This document shows, in pieces, positions 25,022 to 33,880 of a stretch of DNA of 64,000 nt; the first letter of the stretch is position 1, and each line of letters starts with the position of its first letter. Position numbers and translations under genes: made by a program. The stretch is from Arcanobacterium wilhelmae (GTDB taxonomy: Bacteria; Actinomycetota; Actinomycetes; Actinomycetales; Actinomycetaceae), in the NCBI RefSeq assembly GCF_029632765.1, contig NZ_CP121247.1:682001-746000 (forward strand), given 5' to 3'. The notes under the pieces were generated by a model that saw only the letters and a list, made by a program, of their open reading frames with translations, had not been told where the DNA came from and ran no database searches.

Positions 25022-25327
25022 ATGAAGACCGTCGGCTGGTGGATTCTTGTGGTCTGCCTGTTTTTGATTGTGTTTCCCTGCATGCTTGCGCTCGCGTTTG
25101 GTCTGATGCTTGCGGGTGTGCTTGCACCGATAGCGGGTATTGGAAATGTTCTTGCACACCTTGCTGGCTGGCAGATTCATCTGTTTGCACCCGGCACAGT
25201 TCCGCTTTCGCCGTGGCTTGCACTCCCTGCTTCATTGTTGATCGGCGTGCTTCTGGTTGTGCTGGGTTGGCTTTTGTGGAAATCGAGCGTAGGGCTTTAT
25301 CGCTGGATAATGCGCGTGAAGCCATAA
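25022..25327 (+). CDS. Small membrane protein, unknown function (101 aa)
   Basis: Two hydrophobic regions: about residues 5-45 (GWWILVVCLFLIVFPCMLAL onward, probably a hairpin) and 65-90. Basic C-terminus (YRWIMRVKP). ATG at 25022 follows GAGGTGGG; an in-frame ATG at 25004 is less well placed. No known family. It precedes the 64-residue gene by 27 bases and may be cotranscribed. Confidence 0.65.
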   Translation: MKTVGWWILVVCLFLIVFPCMLALAFGLMLAGVLAPIAGIGNVLAHLAGWQIHLFAPGTVPLSPWLALPASLLIGVLLVVLGWLLWKSSVGLYRWIMRVKP

Positions 25328-25354
25328 GCTCGAAGCTACGTAAGGATAGGACAA

Positions 25355-25549
25355 ATGGAATCTCACGAAGATCGCATCGATGCTTATTATTCTGATGGGC
25401 AAGAGGCGAAGCGTTTGACGGAACGATCAATCCTCGGCGTTCGTAAGCAACGGACTTCCTCCCAGCGCACGTCAAATTGGTGGATTGTTGTTGGCCTCGC
25501 TCTGGGCTCAGTGCTTGGACTCGCCGCATACGCCCAGCACTGGATTTAA
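25355..25549 (+). CDS. Small membrane protein (64 aa), intact copy
   Basis: A hydrophilic N-terminal half (EDRIDAYYSDGQEAKRLTER) is followed by one membrane helix (WWIVVGLALGSVLGLAAYAQ). No known domain. A decayed copy lies 2.5 kb upstream at 22829. Conservation of the coding frame between the copies supports it being a real gene. Start ATG 25355 follows AAGGATAGG. Confidence 0.65.
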   Translation: MESHEDRIDAYYSDGQEAKRLTERSILGVRKQRTSSQRTSNWWIVVGLALGSVLGLAAYAQHWI

Positions 25550-25599
25550 ATAAAAGAAATTGGCGCCTAAGATCCCTACTTTCTAATTGTGAGGACTCG

Positions 25600-25715
25600 G
25601 GCGGTGCGTCGAGGAAGATGGCTTCCGGTAGCGGGTCGGCTATAGAAAATCGTGAGGGGCGGGTGAACGGTGTGGTGCGTGGGCTCGTTCATCAGTACGA
25701 CTCGCCAGTAAGACA
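25600..25715 (-). pseudogene. Fragments of a second ABC-F gene
   Basis: On the minus strand 25605-25660 reads IADPLPEAIFLDAPP, matching the NBD2 Walker B region of the intact ABC-F (MADPPPEAVFLDEPT). About 25665-25715 reads VVLMNEPTHHT, matching the NBD1 Walker B (VALLDEPTNNL). Everything between is missing. The invariant Glu is lost in one segment. Clearly dead. The rest of 25550-25814 holds nothing else recognisable. Confidence 0.6.
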
Positions 25716-25814
25716 GCCTCAGTCATGTTGTTTTGTTAGACTCGGCCTTTGTCGGGGCTTTCGAGCCTGTTCTCCATTTGTGAAGTAGCTGAATCATCCG
25801 AAAGGGGCGCCTCT

Positions 25815-26387
25815 ATGCCTCGCGCGACCATAGATAATGCCCTTGTTGCTCGGCGTGTGCTTTTCTATGGCGTGACTGGCTCGGGTAAATCGACTGCGGC
25901 GCTACGTTTTGGGGAGGCTCGTCGGCTGTCTGTTGTGCTAGTGGATGAATCTATTGGCTGGCTCCCCGCCAACGTCGCTCCATGGACCAACCGGAGTGAT
26001 GAAGAAATGCGTTCCATCGCATCCGGGTTGGTGGCCGATGAAGAGTGGGTATTCGACTCCGCCTACGGCCAGTTTCGTGACATCGTGCTCGCACGTGCGC
26101 AAGTCATCGTTGCACTTGATTGCCCGCGTTGGCTTTCGCTGGGGAGGCTGATCCGACGCACGTGGCAACGTGCTCGCGATGGGCGCGAGATCTGCAATGG
26201 GAACAAGGAAAACTGGAAGCAAATCTTCAGTCGAGATTCGATTGTGCGGTGGCACTTCCAGACGTTTTCGCGGAAACGTGTGCGGATGCGGTCACTCGAA
26301 GCGGCGCCAACCGGTGTTCCTGTTTTGAGGCTAACCCACCCGCGTCAGCTCGAGGAACTCGTTGCTCTCGCGATGACGTCATCATGA
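25815..26387 (+). CDS. P-loop nucleoside/adenylate kinase-like protein (FlaR/topology modulator type)
   Basis: 190 residues. YGVTGSGKST is a Walker A loop. WVFDSAYGQFRDIVL and VIVALDCPRWLSLGRLIRRTWQR fit the adenylate-kinase-like family annotated as topology modulation protein, where the Arg-rich segment forms the lid. Phosphoryl acceptor unknown. ATG at 25815 follows AAAGGGG; the open frame upstream lacks support. Confidence 0.75.
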   Translation: MPRATIDNALVARRVLFYGVTGSGKSTAALRFGEARRLSVVLVDESIGWLPANVAPWTNRSDEEMRSIASGLVADEEWVFDSAYGQFRDIVLARAQVIVALDCPRWLSLGRLIRRTWQRARDGREICNGNKENWKQIFSRDSIVRWHFQTFSRKRVRMRSLEAAPTGVPVLRLTHPRQLEELVALAMTSS

Positions 26388-26539
26388 GTTGACGAGATGA
26401 TCGTGGTGATCGGCGACCCGCTTGGCTCCGATCAGAGATAACGCCGACGCCGGGTTCCTCCTCGTCCTTGCGCTGTAGTTTTTCGGTTGGGGTCTTTCGC
26501 TCCCCCAAGTGGTTCTTCCGCGCGCGATACTGGTGATCG

Positions 26540-27378
26540 TTATCTCTTTGCCAGACGGTTTTCGTAGCTTGTGACGAAACCCCTCAGGTCGTCGGGCAGG
26601 AAGGAAAGAGTAGCCATCGCCATCGTGCGCATCTGCTCATCCACACTACCGTTCTTCGCGTAATACGCCCACGCGATCGAGCCGGTAATCGCGCCCATCG
26701 TGTCGGCGTCGCCACCGAGCCAGATAGCGTTGCGAATCGCTTCTTCAAAGCTCATCGACTCGATAAACGCTTGAATCGATTCTGGGACCGTGCCTTGGCA
26801 CGAGGAATCGAACTGATACGTTGGCTGGATTTCTGCAAGGCTACGCTTCAGCGGGTAGAAAGCCTTCCGCATATAGTCCGCAATCGCGGCTATCGGTTCA
26901 CCGGCGCGTGCCAGATAAATCGCTGCGGCAACTGCCTGTGCGCCTTTGATTCCTTCCGGATGGTTGTGTGTGTGACGGCGGCGCTCAGCTCGGCGAAGTG
27001 AAGAGCTTGATCGAGGCTTGCCGCAAGCTCGCCGGCGGCACTCACTCGCATCGCGCTCCCGTTGCCCCACGAGAGATATGGCGACGTGTTCGTCAGGCGT
27101 AACCACAATTCGAATCTCTCCCCGTACGACCCCATCGGAGTAGGGAAGCGACGTCCGATTTCTTTCATTCGGGCAATCAGCAAATCCGTGAGGCGGTGAT
27201 CTGTGCGCGCGCTCTCCTCCAACCCAAGAAAATCCGTAAATGCCATTCCCTGCGCGATCGTCATGAGCGAATCATCAGTGAAATCCGACCCGTCAGGAAA
27301 CAGGGCAAAATCCCGCCCGTGAACTGGATCGAACTCACGGGTCGAGCCGACGACGTCGCCAATTATCGCACCGATCAC
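26540..27378 (-). pseudogene. ADP-ribosylglycohydrolase (DraG family), frameshifted
   Basis: The N-terminal part (GTG 27378) has AIIGDVVGSTREF and FTDDSLMTIAQG; the C-terminal part, in another frame, has HNHPEGIKGAQAV and WLGGDADTMGAITGSIAW. These are the metal-binding motifs of DraG-type enzymes that remove ADP-ribose from proteins. The frames meet at a run of five CA units (26965-26974). Removing one CA restores a continuous 279-codon frame ending at 26540. Either a recent inactivating slip, a phase-variable switch, or a sequencing error. Confidence 0.85.
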
Positions 27379-27419
27379 GTTTCCGCCTCCCTCACTTCAT
27401 CTTCACCCGTCAAGCATGC

Positions 27420-28307
27420 TTACCCCGCCAGCGGCTTTCCGTTTTCGAAGATGAGTGGTGAGCCGTAGTCCACGTTCGGCCCATCGTCGTACATGCCGCG
27501 CAAATACTTTGCGAGGTCGGCGCGCGAGGCGAACGTGATCGCACGGTAGGGCTGGTCGAACGCCAGCTTCTCAACGAACAGCAGTCCGCTTCCCGCGTCA
27601 ACGAGAACGCCCGTGTGCCCGATAAACGAGTACGCCTGCGCGTCGAGCGTGTCGTGGATGAACACCGAAATCACGGACGCCTTCCCGCTGGCGAACGTGA
27701 TTGTGTGGTCAGCAAAGTACTTTTCGACGTCGGCGATCCGCTTCGCTTCGTCTTTGTTTTTCGTCGTCGGGACGCGCCCGTAGAGAACATCGAAAGTTGG
27801 CTGCTCGCTGGCAAAAAGTTTCGGCGCGACGGCGATCTGCTCGTGGTCGATAAAGAGCTGCGATGCGTCCGCTCCCGCAGGTTTGCCTGCGCCAATGAGC
27901 GAGTGTGCGAGCGTGAACACCGTGATTCGGCAGTTCGTGAGGCGCTGTTGCGCGCCGGTCGCGGCAGAGACCGTGCCGTCGTCGGCTTTAGCGTTCGCCA
28001 GCGGGGTTGGCGAAGCGATGAGCGAACCTTTCGGGGCGACGGCGGTCAGCGAGCGTACTTGCTCGGCAAACGTGTCGACGTCGGCTTGCGGTAGCCCAGC
28101 GCCCGCAAGCGCGGCCGTCACTTTCCCAAGCGACTCCTCGCTACCGAGATTCGTGAACGTCCCCGGCTCGCCGACGTCGATCACTGCTACTTGCGCACTT
28201 GCGGACGTGCTCTCGGCAGTGGGCGACGACGTCGGGGCGGGCGACGACGTCGGGGCAGAACAGGCAGCGAGAGCCAGGCACAAGCCGGTGGCAAGAAGTT
28301 TCTTCAT
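27420..28307 (-). CDS. DUF4300-like lipoprotein
   Basis: 295 residues. Lipobox LAAC after a short signal peptide (about residues 1-16), then a Ser/Thr/Pro-rich linker, so the protein is anchored outside the membrane. The body contains NCRITVFTLAHSLIG, LFIDHEQIAV, FIHDTLDAQAYSFIGHTGVL and FVEKLAFDQPYRAI. From memory these match DUF4300, a family known in streptococci and actinobacteria without assigned function. Single gene, divergent from nothing; 134 bases to the next gene with no clear signal. Confidence 0.75.
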   Translation of the reverse strand: MKKLLATGLCLALAACSAPTSSPAPTSSPTAESTSASAQVAVIDVGEPGTFTNLGSEESLGKVTAALAGAGLPQADVDTFAEQVRSLTAVAPKGSLIASPTPLANAKADDGTVSAATGAQQRLTNCRITVFTLAHSLIGAGKPAGADASQLFIDHEQIAVAPKLFASEQPTFDVLYGRVPTTKNKDEAKRIADVEKYFADHTITFASGKASVISVFIHDTLDAQAYSFIGHTGVLVDAGSGLLFVEKLAFDQPYRAITFASRADLAKYLRGMYDDGPNVDYGSPLIFENGKPLAG

Positions 28308-28441
28308 TCGCCAAACGATACTCCGCCGGCGGGGTTATGTCGCGGTCTGCACTGATCCGCCGGGCAGTTTTATCGTGATCGTGAAGCTACACAACTCCGC
28401 GCGGAAACATCAACACACTCAGAATTTCTCGATTTGGTGTG

Positions 28442-28993
28442 TTACTCCGCCGGCTGGATGGGGAGTAGCTCCGCGTTGAGGAAGTAGACGACGTCGGTGG
28501 GGGAGTTGGTCAGCGCATTCTCGTCGGCGAGCTTCGCGATCTTCTTGAAAGCTGTGGAAAGAATCGTGGCTGCTTTGCGTGCGCTGTCCTCGCTCAAGCC
28601 GATAAGCCTGTCGCCTTGGAACGCTGGCATGTCCTCGCGTCCGAACGTGAAGTTCAGCGATTTCACGAGCATCTCCTGCTTGTAGGCGCCGGCCATTGCG
28701 GCGAGCGTGGGGAGTTGCTCGCGGCTGACCTCGTCGTCGTGAATCGCAACTCCGCCGTCGGGAATTTGCCACCAGGTTTCGCGCTGGTCGCCGCTGCGCG
28801 CCACGCGCACAACGGCCCCCGCCTCCTCCAGTTTTGCGATGTGGTACGAAATTTTGTTCGCTGCCTCGCCAATCGCGCCCGCGATGTCGGACGTTCGGAG
28901 CTGCCCTCCGAGCGCGAGTTGCGCAAGAATTTTTACGCGCAGTGGGTGGAGGAGCGCGTCGGCGCGGGTTTTAGCGGAGCGAGGCATGGACAT
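28442..28993 (-). CDS. ArsR-like winged-helix transcriptional regulator
   Basis: 183 residues. ALLHPLRVKILAQLALGG, then TSDIAGAIGEAANKISYHIAKLEEAG, form a winged HTH of the ArsR/HTH_20 class. The C-terminal part (about 95-183) is a helical domain of unknown ligand. It overlaps the upstream MFS gene end by 23 bases, so the transporter and regulator form one operon; it probably controls the operon through the inverted repeat at 30245-30284. Confidence 0.85.
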   Translation of the reverse strand: MSMPRSAKTRADALLHPLRVKILAQLALGGQLRTSDIAGAIGEAANKISYHIAKLEEAGAVVRVARSGDQRETWWQIPDGGVAIHDDEVSREQLPTLAAMAGAYKQEMLVKSLNFTFGREDMPAFQGDRLIGLSEDSARKAATILSTAFKKIAKLADENALTNSPTDVVYFLNAELLPIQPAE

Positions 28994-30233
28994 ATTCCTC
29001 CCATTTGTCGGGCGTCGGGATGTGGCGGATCAGCGCGCGGCTTGCGGCGATCCCGGCGCCGCACAGCATGCAAGCCGCGCAGAACGCGACCGCGACGGAG
29101 GGGTGGACGTGCTCCACAAGCGCTCCCGCGATGATCGGTGCGAGCGCGCCCAGCCCGGAGCTGAGAATACCGAGCGCTGAGAGCACTCGCCCCTGCAACT
29201 CTACCGGGACAATCGCGGCAACAAAGCCGTTCATCGACGCGTTGATCAGCGGCAGAACGAGGCCGATCGCAATCGCAGTGCCAATCATCACCGGCAACGT
29301 TGGTGAGAAAAACGAGGGGATTCCTGCGATCGCGAAGAATGACATGGCCGCGATGGTTGGCGGCCCGGTCCTCAGTGCCCCAACAAACTTCCCGGCAATC
29401 AGTGTGCCGAGTAGGAGTGCGGCGCCGAGCGTGAGTGAGAGGTAGCCGATCTTCACTGGGGCGGTTCCGTGCGCTGCGAGAGTGAAGACGTACGTGTTCC
29501 ACAGTCCGCTAAAACCTAGGTTGAAAACGAGCAAGGTGCCGGCGAGGGCTGCGAAAATTCGTTTGCCCGCTATCCATGCCAGGCCACTCGCGAAATCACG
29601 GCAGAAATGGCGCTCGCTAGAATCGGGCGAGCGCGGGTTGAGGTTGCGCCGGATCAGTGACGCGGCGGCGAAGGCGGTGAGGTATGCGCCCGCGCCAACG
29701 CTGAATGGGAGCCAGATGAACAGCGCGTAGAGGAAGCCACCGGCCGGCCCAGAGAGGAGTTCGATTGCGGCATCGCGGCCCTGGTTCGCGGCTTGCGCCT
29801 TGGGGAAGTTTGCTGTGGCGACGATTGAACGTAAGGCGGCGTTGCTTGCCGTACTCAGCAGCCCGTTCACCAGCGAGGCGAGCGAGGCGCACGCGAGCAA
29901 GATCCAGAACGTCATTGTGTGCCACGCGATCAGCAGGCTTGCGAGAGCCCAGATTCCGGCACCGGTGAGTGCCTGGATTTTGATGAGGGTTTTTCGGTCG
30001 AACCAGTCCACGATCACTCCGCCCGGGATGGATGCTGCGAGGGCGATCGCCATCGAGACACCGGTGATCAGCCCGGCTTGCGTAGGGGAGCCGGTGAGTG
30101 CGACGACGAGGAGTGGCATTGCAAAGGCACGGATCGAAGCGCCGACGGCGGTGCCCGTGTCGGCAGTGAACCAGAGTGCGTAATCGACGTTCCAGAGCCT
30201 CGGGGCTGGCTCGGGGCTGGAGTTTGTGTTCAT
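28971..30233 (-). CDS. MFS transporter (exporter type, 12 TM)
   Basis: 420 residues with about twelve hydrophobic segments. The motif A-like loop GGVIVDWFDRKTLIKIQAL sits between helices 2 and 3, as in drug/siderophore exporters of the MFS_3/EntS group. Substrate not predictable. ATG at 30233 is followed upstream by an AT-rich promoter with an 11-bp inverted repeat. Operon with the ArsR-like regulator. Confidence 0.85.
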   Translation of the reverse strand: MNTNSSPEPAPRLWNVDYALWFTADTGTAVGASIRAFAMPLLVVALTGSPTQAGLITGVSMAIALAASIPGGVIVDWFDRKTLIKIQALTGAGIWALASLLIAWHTMTFWILLACASLASLVNGLLSTASNAALRSIVATANFPKAQAANQGRDAAIELLSGPAGGFLYALFIWLPFSVGAGAYLTAFAAASLIRRNLNPRSPDSSERHFCRDFASGLAWIAGKRIFAALAGTLLVFNLGFSGLWNTYVFTLAAHGTAPVKIGYLSLTLGAALLLGTLIAGKFVGALRTGPPTIAAMSFFAIAGIPSFFSPTLPVMIGTAIAIGLVLPLINASMNGFVAAIVPVELQGRVLSALGILSSGLGALAPIIAGALVEHVHPSVAVAFCAACMLCGAGIAASRALIRHIPTPDKWEEYVHASLR

Positions 30234-30244
30234 GCCATCATTGT

Positions 30245-30284
30245 AATTAGTTCAAATAAACTGCGCAAATAAATTGAACTAATT
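30245..30284. promoter_or_regulatory. Inverted repeat operator upstream of MFS-regulator operon
   Basis: Perfect 11-bp arms AATTAGTTCAA / TTGAACTAATT separated by 18 bases. The spacer carries a direct repeat CAAATAAA twice. It lies about 12 bases upstream of the MFS start codon, a place suited to autoregulation by the ArsR-like protein. Confidence 0.6.
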
Positions 30285-30324
30285 GTCTGTACGCTCTTCG
30301 CCGCCGGCGCTCGAGCTGGCGGTG

Positions 30325-31320
30325 TTACTCGCGCTCCGTCACTCCTTTTGCGAGTAGGGTCGGGTCTGCTGCGAGCGGAGTACGCGGCTTGGGATAGCGC
30401 TTGTCTTTCTTCCACCAGGGCATCCAGCCAACGTAGCCGTCACGCGGCGGGATATCGCTCTCCGGTTCGAATCCGAGCTCGGTGGGGGTCTCCTTGATCA
30501 TGTCGGTCACCCAGTACTTGTCGCGATCGTCGGTGTGCTCGCGCATAATCGTGCGGAACTCGCCCAACTCGAAGAAGAGGCAATTCGTCCACGGATTGCG
30601 GCCGAACACGCGAATCTTGTAAAGCCAGTACCCGAACAGCCACAGGTTGAAAAGCAACGCCGCCCAGGCGCAAATTTGGTTAGCCACGGGATTCATTGTG
30701 GAGAAGTTCGTCATGATGCTCGGGCGAACCAGCAGCTCAGGCAGGATATTGTTCGCTGCGATCCAGAACATGAGCGTGAAGCAACGGAACCAAATCCACT
30801 GGCCCTTCGCCCAAGTGAACGCCGGTACGGTACAAGCCAAAAGCAATGCAAGCGTGCAGTACCAGGTGTAATCGGCGAGCGAGTTGTACAAGAATGCGTG
30901 GTTCCACAGGTCGTAGGCGATAATCCACGGCCACACCATGTCAACCCAGATCAGCCCGCGCACCTTCGCCGTCTTAGGCGAAGAAATGAAGATCTTCCCC
31001 AAGCCCGTGATCGTGATGATATTCAGGAAGCCGGCCGCTGCAGTGATGAGATTCCAGTAGCCCCCGATCGTTCTAAAACCAGTTGCGGGATCGATCCCGA
31101 TTCCGCGTTGCTCAAACACGGCGCTCACAGCCGAATACCACTCGGGGGAGAGCGGGGTTTGGGTGAGCCCACGAATCTCCGGAAGCCCAGCGATCATCGA
31201 AACCGAGCGCGCCTGATCAATATCCATCAAACACTGCGCATTCGATGCGCAGGCCAGGTATGTATCTTTCTCGAAGAAAATCGTGATATCGCGAATATTT
31301 GCCTCGGTGATGTTCACCGC
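30325..31320 (-). pseudogene. DUF5692-like membrane protein, N-terminally truncated
   Basis: Homologous to the intact gene at 31756: WPWIIAYDLWNHAFLYNSLADYTWY matches PWIIAYDLWNVAYVYNCLADRAWY there (segments quoted in part: IIAYDLWNHAFLYN, IIAYDLWNVAYVYN). Similarity starts at VNITEANIRD, aligned with about residue 110 of the intact copy. Further upstream the open frame (to 31629) is only the antisense of another gene. The first about 110 residues and their membrane helices are lost by a rearrangement near 31320. The remaining part has several membrane segments and a long charged tail. Confidence 0.65.
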
Positions 31321-31325
31321 CAGGC

Positions 31326-31752
31326 CGAGTTCCGCAAGAAGCCGCAGATCCAGGCGCGCATCAAGCGCGCGGTTCTGGGTGGCAAAGTGTTTGGCTTTGG
31401 CACACCCGCGGGCCGTTACGACGGCACCCCGCTCTACGAGAACACCCACAACACGTGGTTGCGTTACGGCCGCATGAAGCCGGCGTGCACCGAGTTGCGC
31501 GAGCCGGTCACCGAGAACGCGGCCTGGCCGCCAACCGGCCCCGGCACGCCGTGGGCCGGCGACGTCGACGAACACTACTTCGACGGCTGGAGCGAGCCCG
31601 AGTTCTCCTGGGACGAGCAGATTCGCCAAAAGATGGAGGGCACCTACCTGAAGAACTGGGGTAAGGAAGCTGCGCCGACGACGACGGAGGGCTCGGCAGC
31701 GACGGCGGCACCGGCGTCGTCGGGCGAAGCCGGCGAGAAGGAGGCGAAGTAA
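31326..31752 (+). pseudogene. C-terminal fragment of an unidentified gene
   Basis: About 142 codons: FRKKPQIQARIKRAVLGG, then FGFGTPAGRYDGTPLYENTH and an Ala/Thr-rich tail ending EKEAK. It looks like the end of a larger enzyme, with aromatic and Asn/His-rich motifs, but I do not recognise the family. It starts abruptly where the minus-strand DUF5692-like gene loses its similarity (about 31320). Its stop lies three bases before the intact DUF5692-like gene, whose ribosome site (AAGGAGG) is inside it. The ancestral pair was therefore probably an operon. Confidence 0.5.
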
Positions 31753-31755
31753 CCC

Positions 31756-32748
31756 ATGGAGCCAACCTATCCCACCCTCTTTTTCTTTGAAGTGGGGCAG
31801 TGGTGGGACTATGCAATGCTCGCGGTGGTGATCGCCGCGCTCGCGACCGCCGCGTGGCTCGCGATCCGCAGTAAGTGGATGGCGATCGCGTCGTTCATCG
31901 TGATTCCGGTGTTGCTCACGATGTTCTGGTGGCCGTGGTCGACGGCCGGCACAAGTTCCGCCGGCTGGTTCCCGATCGTCAAACAGTACTCGGCGCTTCT
32001 GGGCTCACTTTCGCTCGTGGCGCTCCAGTATTTTCCGAAGCTGCGCACTAAAGCGTGGTACTTGTGCATTCCGCCGCTGATTCTGTCCGTCAACATCCTT
32101 GAAGCCGTGATCCGTGATTTTCAGTGCTACTTTATTCACGGCGTGGACCCCGAGAACAATATGCTCACATGGGGCGGCCCGTGGAACATCATGAACGGTA
32201 TTGCTGGAATTTTGAACCTGCTGATGATCTCCGGCTGGGTCGGGATCTATGTCGCAAAGGGGAAGAACAAGCAGATTATCTGGGGTGATCTGACGATCCC
32301 GTGGATCATCGCCTACGACCTGTGGAACGTTGCCTACGTGTACAACTGCCTGGCAGACCGCGCATGGTATTCGGGCGTGGCACTGCTCGCGGCATGCACG
32401 ATCCCGGCGTTGATGCGCGGCGGGCGCGGCGCATGGATCCAGTATCGTGCATACACGCTCACGTTCTGGTCGGGTGTGGTGCTCACGTTCCCGCATTTCA
32501 TGCACGATTCCGCGTTCGCACACCGCTCCGCGCACAACCCGCAGGCGATGTTCATTGTGTCGCTGTTGGCGTTGCTGGTGAATGTAGCGGTTTTCGCGTG
32601 GCATGCGTACCGAGTTGTTACGAAGCGGCGCAACCCGTTGACCCAAGAGGTCTACGCGGATACGCCCGAGAGCATGCGAATCGCGGCCGAGTTTGCCGAC
32701 GCCGATGTGCTGGCTCGTCGCGACGCGCGGCTGGCGAACCGGGGCTAG
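31756..32748 (+). CDS. DUF5692-like integral membrane protein, intact
   Basis: 330 residues with about nine membrane segments. Characteristic stretches are VNILEAVIRDFQCYF, GPWNIMNGIAGILNLL, IIAYDLWNVAYVYNCLADRAWY and AHRSAHNPQAMF. I recall this combination as the DUF5692 family; function unknown. Start ATG 31756. A second, truncated family member lies head-to-head at 30325-31320. A 16-bp perfect bidirectional terminator follows. Confidence 0.7.
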   Translation: MEPTYPTLFFFEVGQWWDYAMLAVVIAALATAAWLAIRSKWMAIASFIVIPVLLTMFWWPWSTAGTSSAGWFPIVKQYSALLGSLSLVALQYFPKLRTKAWYLCIPPLILSVNILEAVIRDFQCYFIHGVDPENNMLTWGGPWNIMNGIAGILNLLMISGWVGIYVAKGKNKQIIWGDLTIPWIIAYDLWNVAYVYNCLADRAWYSGVALLAACTIPALMRGGRGAWIQYRAYTLTFWSGVVLTFPHFMHDSAFAHRSAHNPQAMFIVSLLALLVNVAVFAWHAYRVVTKRRNPLTQEVYADTPESMRIAAEFADADVLARRDARLANRG

Positions 32749-32762
32749 CACGATTCGTTGAG

Positions 32763-32801
32763 ATGAAAATGGCGAGTTTCATGGGAACTCGCCATTTTCA
32801 T
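32763..32801. terminator. Bidirectional terminator between convergent genes
   Basis: Perfect 16-bp stem (ATGAAAATGGCGAGTT and complement) with a 7-nt loop; A-run and T-run inside the stem serve both strands. It separates the DUF5692-like gene from the EamA gene. Confidence 0.85.
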
Positions 32802-32805
32802 GTTC

Positions 32806-33780
32806 TCAGCCGCGAGCGAGGGCCACCGCCACCGTGATGCAACCCAAGCCAACAAGCTCGCCCGGCGTCGGGATCTGGCCCAGCAACGCAACCCCAACGA
32901 GCATCGACGTCGCTGGAAACAGCGAGCTGATCAGCGAATAGGTGGACGTGGGAATGTGTTTGAAGAGCAAAACATCCAACAAGAACGGCAGGAGCGAGGA
33001 GAGAACAGCCACGCCGATCATCATCGCGAGCAGGCGGTAATCCGTGAGGATCGGGCCGAAGCCTATGATCGCGAGCGGAAGGTAGGCGAGAGCGCCGGCG
33101 CAAAAGCCGATCGCGAGGGCGTCGGGCCCGCTTGCGCCCGTGCTCACCTTGCGCCCAGTCCAAATGTAGAGCGCCCAGAACAGGCCGGCGAACAGCGCAA
33201 GTAGAACACCGAGGAGCTGACCCGGCGCGCTCAAATCCACACCTACCCACGAGATCAGGAACACGCCAGCGAGCGCAAAACCAATGCCGACGCGCTCGCG
33301 GATACTTCTGCCGGTGAGTGCGGCGAGCACCACCGGCCCGAGGAACTCGAGGGCCACCGCCGTGCCCAGGTGGATCAGTGAGATCGCATAGTAAAACACC
33401 ACGTTCATGGTGGTCAGCGCCAGGCCGAACGCGGCCGGCGCGCGGAGCGTGAGCCACGCTTGGCGTGGGTGGCACCAGGGGATTTTTGGCCGGCGGATCG
33501 CGGCTAAAACGATCCCTGCGATGGAGAAACGCCCCCATGCCACCGCGCCCACGGTCGCCGCCGCGAAGAGCTGCACGGCGATCGATGCGCCCACGTATTG
33601 CATGATCGCCGAACTGATCACGATCGCGGGAGCAAACAGCGCCACGAAGTTGCGCTCGTGGCGGGGGAGCCGCGGTGGCTCGGCTGGCTGCACCACGGGC
33701 TTGGCTGGTGTGCCGTGCGCAATGTGTGGTTCGGGCGCGCCTTGCATGCCCGACGTCGGGGTGGGGTTTTCGGTACTCAC
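32806..33780 (-). CDS. EamA/RhtA-type metabolite exporter (DMT superfamily)
   Basis: About 324 residues with ten hydrophobic segments in two EamA repeats (about 50-175 and 185-320). YYAISLIHLGTAVALEFLGP and SLFPATSMLVGVALLGQIPT are the typical ends of the repeats, and the first matches RhtA-like threonine/homoserine exporters. GTG at 33780 (VSTENPTP) is preferred over ATG 33846, because the additional 22 residues look non-coding. A 60-residue Pro-rich hydrophilic N-terminus precedes helix 1, which is unusual for the family. Confidence 0.85.
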   Translation of the reverse strand: MSTENPTPTSGMQGAPEPHIAHGTPAKPVVQPAEPPRLPRHERNFVALFAPAIVISSAIMQYVGASIAVQLFAAATVGAVAWGRFSIAGIVLAAIRRPKIPWCHPRQAWLTLRAPAAFGLALTTMNVVFYYAISLIHLGTAVALEFLGPVVLAALTGRSIRERVGIGFALAGVFLISWVGVDLSAPGQLLGVLLALFAGLFWALYIWTGRKVSTGASGPDALAIGFCAGALAYLPLAIIGFGPILTDYRLLAMMIGVAVLSSLLPFLLDVLLFKHIPTSTYSLISSLFPATSMLVGVALLGQIPTPGELVGLGCITVAVALARG

Positions 33781-33880
33781 AATCGGCCAGTCTAGCGACG
33801 AAAACCGCCCCTCGCCCCGGCGTCTGTGAATGTGAGATTTTGGCATTTCCTTCGAATGCTCAATGTGTCATACTATGTGC

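Noticed and set aside
25770..25790. Second attachment site (TCTCCATTTGT)
   Set aside because: Only about nine bases resemble the tmRNA end and its flank, which is no more than chance similarity.
26890..27106. Two separate overlapping ADP-ribosylglycohydrolase genes
   Set aside because: Both halves belong to one DraG domain and are joined by a 2-base slip, so one broken gene is the simpler reading.
30535..31752. A single 405-codon plus-strand gene
   Set aside because: Its first two thirds are the antisense of the DUF5692-like gene; only the part after about 31326 looks like protein.
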